Shown piece by piece: positions 1-8,022 of a stretch of 21,836 bases of DNA. Each line of letters starts with the position of its first letter. Within the stretch, counting starts at the first letter, position 1. A program made the position numbers and the translations under genes. The notes under the pieces are model-generated. The model was not told the origin of the DNA. It was given only the letters and a program-made list of their open reading frames with translations, and ran no database searches. The stretch is from Obelidium mucronatum (lineage: Eukaryota > Chytridiomycota > Chytridiomycetes > Chytridiales > Chytriomycetaceae), in assembly GCA_025765595.1 (NCBI GenBank), contig JAIVFH010000408.1, positions 1 through 21,836 of the forward strand, read 5' to 3'.

Positions 1-1695
1 TTGCAACAGTGGCTCCAAGGGAACATGCCAAGTACTGCATTGGTTTTTCACGTGATGACAATATGGCTTTCAAAGACACCGACCTTCGCCACTTCAAGGA
101 CTTGAAACAGTTTCTTCAGCCCTTCTACAATGCAACAAAAAGACTGTCCATTGGTCACAAGCCAACCATCCATATTGTTGTCCCTTTAATGGTTAGTCTT
201 TGTTCAGACTTGAAGGCTATTTCAAATGGCTTCTTTCCTTACTACCTGCGAAACGGAGCCGCTTGTGCATTGGAAAAGCTGGAGAAGTACGCCTATGAAA
301 TTTGCTCTTCGGACGCTTACATTATTCCCACAGGTTCAACCCCCTTTTTTTCCCTCTTTATCTTCCTTTTCTCACCAATACCCTTAACTAGAGACATACG
401 CTCAGTCACTTTGTTTCTTCGCAGTGCAGGTTGCAGCCCAATGGAACCTTGTTTAGGCAAACGAAGTGAAACCAACTGACTGCCCAGCCTCAACTATTAA
501 AACTAACTTATCATCAAAAAGCAAAGAAAATAAAATACAAGTTACTCAAATAAAACAAATTTAACAGTTAATAAATAATAAATAAAAAATAAACATTTTA
601 AAAATTGAAAAAAAAATAAAAAAATAAAAATACAAAATAAAAATAAAATAAAAATAAAATAAAATAAAAATAAAATAAAAATAAAAATAAAATAAAATAA
701 AAATAAAATAAAAATAAAAATAAAAATAAAATAAAAATAAAAATAAAATAAAATAAAATAAAAATAAAAATAAAATAAAATATATTAAAAACTAAAAAAT
801 AACAAAATAGTAAGAAAAAAAGTAGAAGTGAATTCCATTTGATTTGGATTGCAAGTACTTTTTGTCAGTTTGTTTTATACTTTTTTTCTTGTTATTAACT
901 TGTAATGATTTTTTCCTTGTAATGAGCTTGTAATGACTATTTGTTTTAGTAAGGCACTTGTAATGAATATTTTGTCTTGTAATGACCTTGTAATGAAAGT
1001 TGTTTGACAATGAAAAAGGCATGCACCCTTCCAAAAAAAAGTATAAAAGAAGGAACTTTGCCCTTCCAAAAAAATGCATTCTACTGGTTGATGTCTTCTT
1101 TGGCTCAGATGCCAAACCCAGGTTTTACTTTCATTAAATTAAAGCTATTACTAAACCAAAATACTTCCAGTTGAATCTACTTGAATACTAGCTGGCAAAA
1201 AGGGTGCACACTTTTTGCTTGCATTATCACTATACATTATCACTGTACATTATACACTATATATTATACTCTATTCCCTATACACTACACACTTCACATT
1301 ATACACAATACAACACACCTACTATTCTTTATACAATACAATGCAGTGTACTGGCAGGTGGAAAGGGTGCACACTTTCTACATGCCATGCATCACTTCAT
1401 ACAATACCCACAATACCGTGCAAGAACAACTCATCTCATACATTCTTGCAGAAAGGGTGCACACTTTCTACCTGCTATGTACAAATAAATACAATACAAT
1501 ACAATACAATACAATACAATACAATACAATACAATACTATACCATAGCTGGTTGGGAGACTGTAGCTGACATACAAATACCATACATACAATTCAATATA
1601 ATACAATACAATACAATAGAATACAATACAATAGAATACAATACAAATACAATACAATAGAATACAATACAATAAATTAATAAAGCTACAGTCTC

Positions 1696-1734
<39 letters not shown>

Positions 1735-3550
1735 CTTCTTAAAAATTCTCTCTTGATTGCTTATGTTATCAACAGATAGTTTTTAGATTTCCCCTTCCTT
1801 TTTCTGCTTCTTTGCTCTGTAAAGCTTCATTGCCATATCTTATATTTTTCCATATTTATTTTTATAATAAAAGTATGTACAACTAATTCCTCTTGGTATT
1901 TAATTTGTTGTGCCCCCTGAAATGCATCCAACTTATTTTCTAACACACTCCCCAGCTTAAATTTCTTTTATTATTCCTCTGAATATGTAAGTGGCTTCAA
2001 TTTGACCTGTCATGTTACCTGATGGTCATGGGGCTGGGTTAGAGGTGAGTACAAACTTAACCTAGCCATTATTGACATGTATTACCTAAGTCAATATCCT
2101 CTCAAGTCTAGGGCTGTTAGCAAGAAAAAGAGAACACATACAGAAAAATTTCTACAAAGTTTTTTTTTTGGCAGTCAAATAGAAATAACAATGGAATAAT
2201 AATGATTTCTAACATAATTATGTGACTTTTTCCATTTGAGTGAAAATTTTGGCAGGAAATTTCAGGATGAAGGCTCAGAAAAATTTTCTGATGGCTTAAA
2301 CCCCACCAGATGCTCAACGTTTTTGAGATTTGGAGTCCTAACGGGGATCCTAGTAGGACCCTTAGCCGCATTTGACTAGCTTTCCAACTAGGACTATCAA
2401 CGCGCTATTAGCGATGGGCTGAAAAAGCTGTTAGGAGCTGTAAATCCAATTGGAAGCGCATTTGGAGCGTGTCGTTAGGCCTAACGGACAGCCTAGTCCG
2501 ATTCGGGCCCTAGTCGGACTCCGAATCATTTTCCGAAAAGGAGTCCGAATAGGGTCTGAGTCGGGAGTGCCGCTTGCTATAGTACGTGGGTAACCCTGGC
2601 ATGTTAGTATGGGTAACCTTGGCATGTTAGTATGGGTAACCCTGGCATGTTAGTATGCCAAATCTGTTCAGGTCTTGGGTGGCCAGCATCAGGATTAGGC
2701 CATTTTTTACTTCCTCGACTTGTGTTTTTTGTTTGTTGCAGTAGCCAGGCTCCCTAGTTTGAAATAGTACCCAAAGAACACCCCCCTTTCAATCTTTTCA
2801 GCTTTGATCATTCTCCAGACTTTGTTTGTTTTCATGTTTGTTTTCATAAAGTTGGGAATCCCCATTGGTTGTAACTTCCAAATGTCAAGAATTCACAAAA
2901 ATAAAACTCAGGTATAACTTTAAATTAAATTTTCTAAATATAGAACTACAAGGAATTGCCTTCCAACCCCCTCAAACTCCCCCTTAACATGACAGGTTGA
3001 CAAGCAACCTGCAATTCCAGTCTTGGATCCCCGCCGAAAACTCAAGTTCTTTCTGAACAACCCATATGTCTCACACCACCATGTCGAGGCGCGATTTCGC
3101 GCTGTCTATAAGGGGTATCACTCAAAGTATGGATCACCACTTGACACTGGTGTCAACCAGACCGCTGCAGGAAACACCAATGTGGATCCCCTTTTCTCTG
3201 AGTGGTTGACTGAGCAGTCTTCCCAACCAGTTCTCTTGGAGTGTGACAAGTATCTTGGAGACCAACTAGAGCCAACTGCTGAACTAGCAAGCTTGTCTTT
3301 CTGTCCACTCCAATATTGGAAGCAACAAAAAGCGTGGCCAGTTTTACAGCGCATGGTCCGTGACTACTTTGCCTCACCTGGATCAAGCGTGGACGTTGAA
3401 CGAATGTTTTCTGTCAGTGGTAGAATGTGCTCAAGTCTGAGAACGCGGCTTAAGGGACAAACTATTGAAATGGCACAATGCCTAAAAGATTGGTATCCAA
3501 ACTTGATATTTGACGAGACAAAGAAGGAGCAATATGTGTTTTATTTTTAA
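1..3550 (+). CDS. hAT-family transposase, 3' part (two exons, partial at left edge)
   Basis: This is the C-terminal part of a hAT cut-and-paste DNA transposase; the start lies outside the window. Proposed exons are <1..333 and 3021..3550, with a TAA stop. The first exon reads through a hAT-like helical region (FLQPFYNATKRLS, then PTIHIVVPLM, then ALEKLEKYAYEI) and ends in YIIPT. The second exon restores the family signature as VLDPRRKLKFF when codon phase 1 at base 333 is joined to base 3021. It then carries the C-terminal dimerisation block, with SSVDVERMFSVSGRMCSS and LRTRLKG. The join is inferred from the continuity of the family motif and the GT..AG ends (GTTCAA..TTCCAG). The 2687-nt intron is far longer than any other here and is packed with repeats, so a later insertion is likely. 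No stop interrupts the visible exons, so the copy may be fairly young. Confidence 0.8.
590..790. repeat. TAAAA/TAAAAA microsatellite
   Basis: About 200 bp consists almost only of A and T in the repeated pattern TAAAA or TAAAAA on the plus strand. It follows the first hAT exon. Confidence 0.9.
899..996 (+). repeat. Six interspersed copies of CTTGTAATGA
   Basis: Perfect 10-mers lie at 899-908, 916-925, 927-936, 957-966, 976-985 and 987-996. Spacers vary from 1 to 20 nt, so this is a dispersed cluster and not a regular tandem array. On the opposite strand it produces a spurious peptide rich in HYK. Confidence 0.9.
1196..1471 (+). repeat. Three copies of a GGGTGCACAC palindromic motif
   Basis: The core AGGGTGCACACTTT occurs at 1201-1214, and the longer form GAAAGGGTGCACACTTTC occurs at 1361-1378 and 1451-1468. 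The last two can pair GAAAG with CTTTC around the GTGCAC centre. Copies are 90-160 bp apart. Confidence 0.85.
1491..1680 (+). repeat. ACAAT pentanucleotide microsatellite arrays
   Basis: About nine uninterrupted ACAAT units run from 1491 to 1535. A degenerate second array, with AATAG variants, fills about 1590-1680. The second array lies between the arms of a perfect 14-nt inverted repeat (1554-1567 and 1684-1697). Confidence 0.9.
1554..1697. mobile_element. Candidate MITE-like hairpin: 14-nt inverted repeats around an ACAAT array
   Basis: GGGAGACTGTAGCT at 1554-1567 is exactly complementary to AGCTACAGTCTCCC at 1684-1697. About 116 nt lie between them. No coding capacity is visible and no target duplication is obvious. 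It could be a tiny non-autonomous element or a chance hairpin bordering a microsatellite. Confidence 0.4.
1702..1731 (+). repeat. Uninterrupted tract of 30 C
   Basis: There are thirty consecutive C residues (G on the minus strand) directly after the inverted repeat ending at 1697. The minus strand could form G-quadruplexes. True length is uncertain because such runs sequence poorly. Confidence 0.9.
2473..2547. repeat. Cluster of short GC-rich palindromes
   Basis: CGTTAGGCCTAACG at 2473-2486 is a perfect 14-nt palindrome. GTCCGA (2496-2501) faces TCGGAC (2514-2519), and CGGACTCC (2515-2522) pairs with GGAGTCCG (2540-2547). The stretch is more GC-rich than its surroundings and looks like the subterminal part of a DNA transposon, but no owner can be named. 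Confidence 0.55.
2588..2656 (+). repeat. 23-bp tandem repeat, three copies
   Basis: Three contiguous 23-bp units (2588-2610, 2611-2633, 2634-2656) start with GGGTAACC and end with TGTTAGTAT. The middle copy differs by one base (CTT for CCT). Confidence 0.95.
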
Positions 3551-3673
3551 GTTGTGGTATTTTATTTATTTATTCTTGTTTATATCTAACTTTGTGGTAT
3601 TTTTATTTATTAAATATTCTTGTGTTTACTTCCCATTTTATTTAAAAGATACGATGTATTTCACATTGAACTA

Positions 3674-3787
3674 TAGAGGTAAACCCGTCGGGTTTCAGGG
3701 CGGGTTCGGGATTGGGCTCTTCCCCGAACCCGTTTTTTCGGGATTGACCTAAACCCAACCCCGAACCCGCCCCGTTCGCACCTTAGA
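3674..3787. repeat. GC-rich foldback of hAT-end type
   Basis: The core GGGCGGGTTCGGGATTGGG at 3698-3716 is repeated inverted at 3754-3772 with one mismatch in 19. Further CGGGTTCGGG-type motifs lie between them. The outer edges resemble opposite hAT ends: TAGAGGT at the left and CACCTTA at the right. It starts about 125 bp after the hAT stop codon, so it may be the right end of that element (repeated subterminal motifs) or a separate solo foldback. The hAT left end is outside the window, so this cannot be settled here. Confidence 0.55.
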
Positions 3788-3788
3788 G

Positions 3789-6700
3789 ATGACGAAGTCT
3801 CTGCCACATGAAGTTCAATTGGACTTTCCCCTTTTGAGTCAGCAATCTGGAGTTGACTTGGAGATTATTGAGGACATTGGTGTTGACCTCAAGATGGGTC
3901 CTGGTGCGGCCAGGAATAAATTTGCCGAGCATTTCTGCAAGCGCCACACAAAGGACTTTCTTCGCTACCATCAACAATTGAAACGTATTTTCGCCAGTAC
4001 CAACGGCAGCCAACAGCCAATGCCAATGCATTTAAGTTTCCAACAAATCCTGACGGATCACTGAAAGTATCAGTGATAAAACCGTTTCCTGATTTCTTTG
4101 ATCCTTACTTACTATGGGGGTGAAGTGATGTGTAAAGCATGGCTCTTGAAGATGTTTGTGCAACTGCAGAAATCTTGTCGGTCCTACATGGATGGAGAGA
4201 TCCAAAGAAGAGTTTCCTCCCACGGAATTTATGCTATTGACCACACCTTTCGAGTTTGCCATGGTTTGTCACGCCAGAATGGCCAGTACCCGATTGAATG
4301 AGTATTTTATCAACGAAATGATAATGGAGAACTCCGTTTGAATCACTTGTTGCCATCTGCTGGTCATTCTGCTGCTGAGGTTCCCTTAAAATCTGCAAAA
4401 CCAACAATGGATGCTTCTGGTTGCGGGCACCCTGAGATTATTTACTCAGACAAGTGCTGTGATGACCGAGGCTTCCTCACAAAGCTTTTTCCAAGTTTAC
4501 AGAGTCGTGTCAAGGGCCTGGACTTTTCATCTCCTGCTACTGACTTTGAAGTGGTTTACTATGGAAGGGAGAATACAACTTCATTGGGTCTCAAGTGCTC
4601 TAGTCTGTTGGAATTTGTAAAATTGCATCGCGTTTTTATGAGTGTGGACTGTGAGTGGGATACATTGAATCATGGGAAAGTGGGAAAGGTTCCGGTTCTG
4701 ACATTTGCAGTGAATCAGCCAAAGCCATTTACAGCATTTGTGAATTTGGACACAACAAAATTGTTTCCATTGGAGTTGAAGACACTGTTGGAGCATAAGA
4801 ATGTCACGAAAATTGGCTCCCATGTATTCCATGATGCAAGACACCTCCTAAACGATTATGGGATTAAGTTAAAAGAGGAGGAGTGCATTCGTTTGGAGAA
4901 GCTGTGCAAAAAAAACAAATGGACTTTGTCTACCAAGGTTGGAATGAAAAAGATGGCGGAAAATGTTGTAGGTTTGAAGATGAAGAAGGATGAAGGGATT
5001 CGAACTGGAAAGTGGAACAAGAAGGACCACACCAAAGAAGAGATTGCGTATGCCATTGATGATGCTACAATTGGTCTCTTGATATACGAGCGTGCCAAGT
5101 TTCAACGCCCCAATGCGGAGTTTGCAGCTGTTAGGAATTACCATCCAGTCTCAAATTCAAGCCCAGCTTCACCAGCAGACTCCGCAGCTGTTGGGAATTA
5201 CCATCCAGTCTCAAATTCAAGCCCAGCTTCACCAGCAGACTCTATATCGGACATGTCACCTCAACTAGTGTCTCCAACTGAGCCTTTTGAGGTCATAACA
5301 CGTGTCTTGCTTGATCCATTCCATTTTATGCAAGGAATTCAAAGACTGCTTCCAAGTCCCAAAAAGCATCCGGCATCAGGAGCCGCTATGAAAGCTTTTC
5401 GAGATGCTATTTTTATGATTAATGATGATGATCAAATGAATGTTGAGGCTGTATTGAAAGACCAGTTCAATGGGATGACTTTTGAGGAAATGTTTGTGAA
5501 GGATCCTGATTGGTTGTTGAAACGTGTTTGCCGTTTGATACCATTGGTCTCAGTGTTGATGCCTCAACTGGAGCAGTTCCTCGCAACCTTTTCGGCACCT
5601 GAATTCACGTATCAAGGGATTCCGGTTTTTTCTGAAGCTGCTATCAAAGAACTGAGACAGCATATGGAAAAGCATGTGTCTGCAGGCTGTCTTTCAGATC
5701 CACCAGGAATATCACTCTATCGCATCATTGGTATGTCTTAAATCCCCATATTGTTTTGCTTATTTCAACACAGGTAAAGACAAATATGGCCTTACAATAT
5801 ACCTGTGTCTGCGTGGTTCTTCGGCATTGGAATCCTTTCACCAAACTGGAAATTGAACACTTCAACCTTGTTCATGCTCTTTGGAATATTTTGACACATT
5901 GAATGCAGTCTTTCTTCATCGTTTCAACATACGTGCTAGTGAACGTTACTGACCCGGATTCCCAAAGACAGGCCACTACGACCACTTTTTGTTTGATTAT
6001 ATCAATGATGTTGCTCAGCGTCTTTATGGTGAACCAATCCTGAGCTGGTGGTCTATTCCAGCTGTTCGAACAATCACATCTGAATCTTTTGGTGTTGCTC
6101 CTTGTGTTCCAGTTAACCAGCAAGATATATTTGAAGAGAATGCAGTGAAAGCATATCCTTCACTTCATCGTTTTGTAGCTGTTTGTCAAAAACTGTTGAT
6201 CCCATTCACTGCCGTGTCAACTGTTGAGGAAATGGGGCTGTTCAAGAAACATATTCCAGAGTATTATGGAAAAGCAAAGCGTGGACTTAAAGCCATTGAA
6301 GATGCTGATTGGGTCAAAATGGCGACAGATTGGAATAGTGGAATGTTGGTCGACTGCACTGGGCGTTTTCAATCTCCACTTCCAGGATATTCAACCAACA
6401 TCTGGTGAAAATTCCCAGGAGCATTGTCATCTTTCTTCGAAGTATATGGCACAGCTCGTAAGCGGAGGCTTATGATTGATGCTAACCAGGATCCATTGAT
6501 GCTCATGCGCCAATCATTTGTACAACATCCACCAATGTCTGTGGAGTTCTTGGGAGCAGTTTCTTCTAAACCGCTAGGGCATCTTGATATCCTAACTCAT
6601 GAAAGTGATTGGTCTGATGATGATTTCCCAAACTTCAATCAAGGCAAACCATTGCAAGCCCAACCATCTCAACTCCCACCATCTACAGCTCTTCAAGTTC

Positions 6701-7107
6701 AGATGCGTCATAATGCTCCAGTCTTTGAACCTCATAGTATCTGTCCGCCCGTTGTCACATTGCATCAGCAAAGAGTTTCTGTCCCATCAGGCATTCGGTC
6801 CTCTGAAGTAGCTGCGCCAAGCACTCTGTAGAATGGTCTGTCACACTTCGCAGTTCCTGCTGGTACTGCCGTTCCATCTGAAAAGAAACACCCAAAATCA
6901 TGTTTTCATTGCAGCTTGACAGATTGTCCAGGTATAGCGCAATGATTCACTTTTATTGGCTTTAAACCACTATGCAATAGGGAAAAACAACCGCAAGAAA
7001 TGCAGAACACTGATTCCAGCACAGCCTACAACCCACTTGCAACGAATTCTACCTCAACAAAATCTTCCAGAAGAAAGCAGCTCTCACTGATTGTTTCTTT
7101 TTCGTAA
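3789..7107 (+). pseudogene. Decayed DDE-type transposase with embedded WRN-like 3'-5' exonuclease
   Basis: This is a broken transposase gene. In the main frame a first catalytic Asp sits in GIYAIDHTFRV (4239-4241) and a second in IIYSDKCCDDR (4449-4451). An LLDPFHFMQ block follows at about 5307-5333. Between the last two lies a complete DEDDy exonuclease domain (about 4600-5105): D and E in SVDCEWD, D in GSHVFHDARHL, and Y/D in YAIDD. A 43-nt intron (5731-5773) joins IIG to KDKYGL. Downstream are RGSSALESFHQ and a cysteine cluster (CFHCSLTDCPG). Damage consists of TGA stops at 4299, 5854, 5950, 6406 and 6943, a TAG at 6829, and two probable frameshifts between about 4010 and 4115. The frame finally closes at TAA 7105-7107. 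I recall similar DDE proteins with an LDxFHxxQR block but cannot name the superfamily with certainty. Confidence 0.75.
5124..5243 (+). repeat. 60-bp in-frame tandem duplication in the transposase linker
   Basis: Units 5124-5183 and 5184-5243 are nearly identical and encode two copies of a 20-residue Ser/Pro/Ala-rich peptide (AAVxNYHP...SPADS). The duplication lies just after the exonuclease domain and before the third transposase block, so it lengthens a linker without breaking the frame. Confidence 0.95.
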
Positions 7108-7164
7108 ATCTTCAATAAACCTGTCTTGATGCAACAACCCAACACACTGTTGTGAGTGTTCCTT

Positions 7165-7260
7165 CATCGATCTCTCATTTTCCTTTCTTCCTTTTCCTTT
7201 CCCCCTTTCCTTTCTCTTTTCCTTTCTCCTTTCTTTCCCCTTTTCTCCCTCTATTTTTTT
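7165..7260 (+). repeat. Polypyrimidine (CTTTC-rich) tract
   Basis: About 95 nt is almost purely C and T, built from CTTTC, CCTTTT and TTCC units. The minus strand is correspondingly polypurine. Confidence 0.85.
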
Positions 7261-7659
7261 TTAAGTTGGAAGGGGGCAAGTGGTGTACGAGCCCTATTTT
7301 CTTTATATTTCTTGTTTTGAAAGTGGAAAAATCATTTTTTTAAATTGAAATCTGGTTTTATTGAATTTCCAAGATGCCAAAGATAATGAAATGCATTTAA
7401 AATGGTCAAAAATCATTTTCAGGATACAGGATGTGTTAAGTTTTTTTTTTCAGATTGGAAATGCATTAAAATGGATTGTGAATGGATTGAATGGATTGAA
7501 TGGACAAAATGCGTTAAAATGTATTTTAGAAAAATGTCTGATTTCCTGATGTTGGAAGAACGTGAGGTAGAACACTTCATAATTCACGTTTAAATTTTCA
7601 GTTGGGCAGGAAGGGGAAGGTTGTGTTTTATAGTGTTTTATTGATGTGATAAGGGCCCA

Positions 7660-7764
7660 GTCCAAGTGCAAAATCGTTGACAAAATGTATTGCGAAAAAC
7701 ATCTTTGGCCCTCCTCAAAAAACATTTTTTGTGACAACTTTCATTGATGATTTTGCACTTGGAC
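7660..7764. mobile_element. Candidate MITE/foldback: 16-nt inverted repeats
   Basis: GTCCAAGTGCAAAATC at 7660-7675 is exactly complementary to GATTTTGCACTTGGAC at 7749-7764. Partial symmetry continues outward (AGGG at 7652 against CCCT at 7765, after a 4-nt offset). The unit is about 105 bp with no coding capacity, so it could be a miniature transposon or its two fused ends. Confidence 0.5.
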
Positions 7765-8022
7765 CCCTAAAAAAAATTTCTTGGTTCAAATCCCAGATTT
7801 TTTGTCAGGTTCGACGGTTGGCTCATTTACTGCATGTTGGGTGCTACAATGGCTCATGTGAAGAAAGAAGTACCTGCCTTGTGAACTTTTTTATGTGTAA
7901 CACACTTTTGGGGAGAGTCGGACGGTGGACAAAAAGTAACCAAACAACAATACTACATATACAATTGATGATTGCAAAGTGATGCGATAAAGGAGTAGCA
8001 AAATATGGGTAAACCCAAAAGA

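Larger units (their letters stand above)
334..3020 (+). other. Repeat-filled 2.7 kb intron or insertion within the hAT gene
   Basis: No gene is supported in this stretch. From left to right it holds a pyrimidine-rich segment with its own acceptor-like end near 424, an A-rich TAAAA/TAAAAA microsatellite (about 590-790), six copies of CTTGTAATGA (899-996), three short palindromic GGGTGCACAC repeats (1201-1471), ACAAT pentanucleotide arrays (1491-1535 and about 1590-1680), a 30-base C tract (1702-1731), an ordinary AT-rich stretch, a cluster of palindromes (about 2470-2547), and a 23-bp unit repeated three times (2588-2656). The open frames here, including 792-1115 on the minus strand, are translations of these repeats. 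One or more non-coding elements may have landed in a small original intron. Confidence 0.6.
7108..8022. other. Non-coding spacer with low-complexity DNA
   Basis: No gene is supported here. The stretch holds a C/T-rich tract (about 7165-7260), three degenerate copies of AAATGCATTAAAATGG (near 7388, 7460 and 7507), short ATGGATTGA repeats (about 7473-7500), and the inverted repeat at 7660-7764. The right end is the 3' flank of the minus-strand gene ending at 8023. Confidence 0.7.

Noticed and set aside
334..424. Small 91-nt intron with a good acceptor in the hAT gene
   Set aside because: Reading on from 425 gives no VLDPR motif and soon stops, whereas joining to 3021 restores the family signature. 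It may be the relic of the original intron.
792..1115. 107-codon open frame on the minus strand
   Set aside because: It translates the CTTGTAATGA repeat cluster and A-rich DNA into repeated HYK peptides, with no family resemblance.
1181..1699. Overlapping open frames on both strands
   Set aside because: They are translations of the ACAAT and related microsatellites.
1702..1731. C tract as a telomeric repeat
   Set aside because: It is a pure homopolymer without a TTAGGG-type unit and lies inside the window with normal sequence on both sides.
4299..6945. TGA reassigned as an amino acid (alternative genetic code)
   Set aside because: Conserved host genes use TGA exactly at their expected C-termini and TGG for Trp, so TGA is a true stop.
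7783..7805. Possible Pol III B box (GGTTCAAATCC) followed by a T run
   Set aside because: No A box or cloverleaf can be found upstream at tRNA or SINE spacing.
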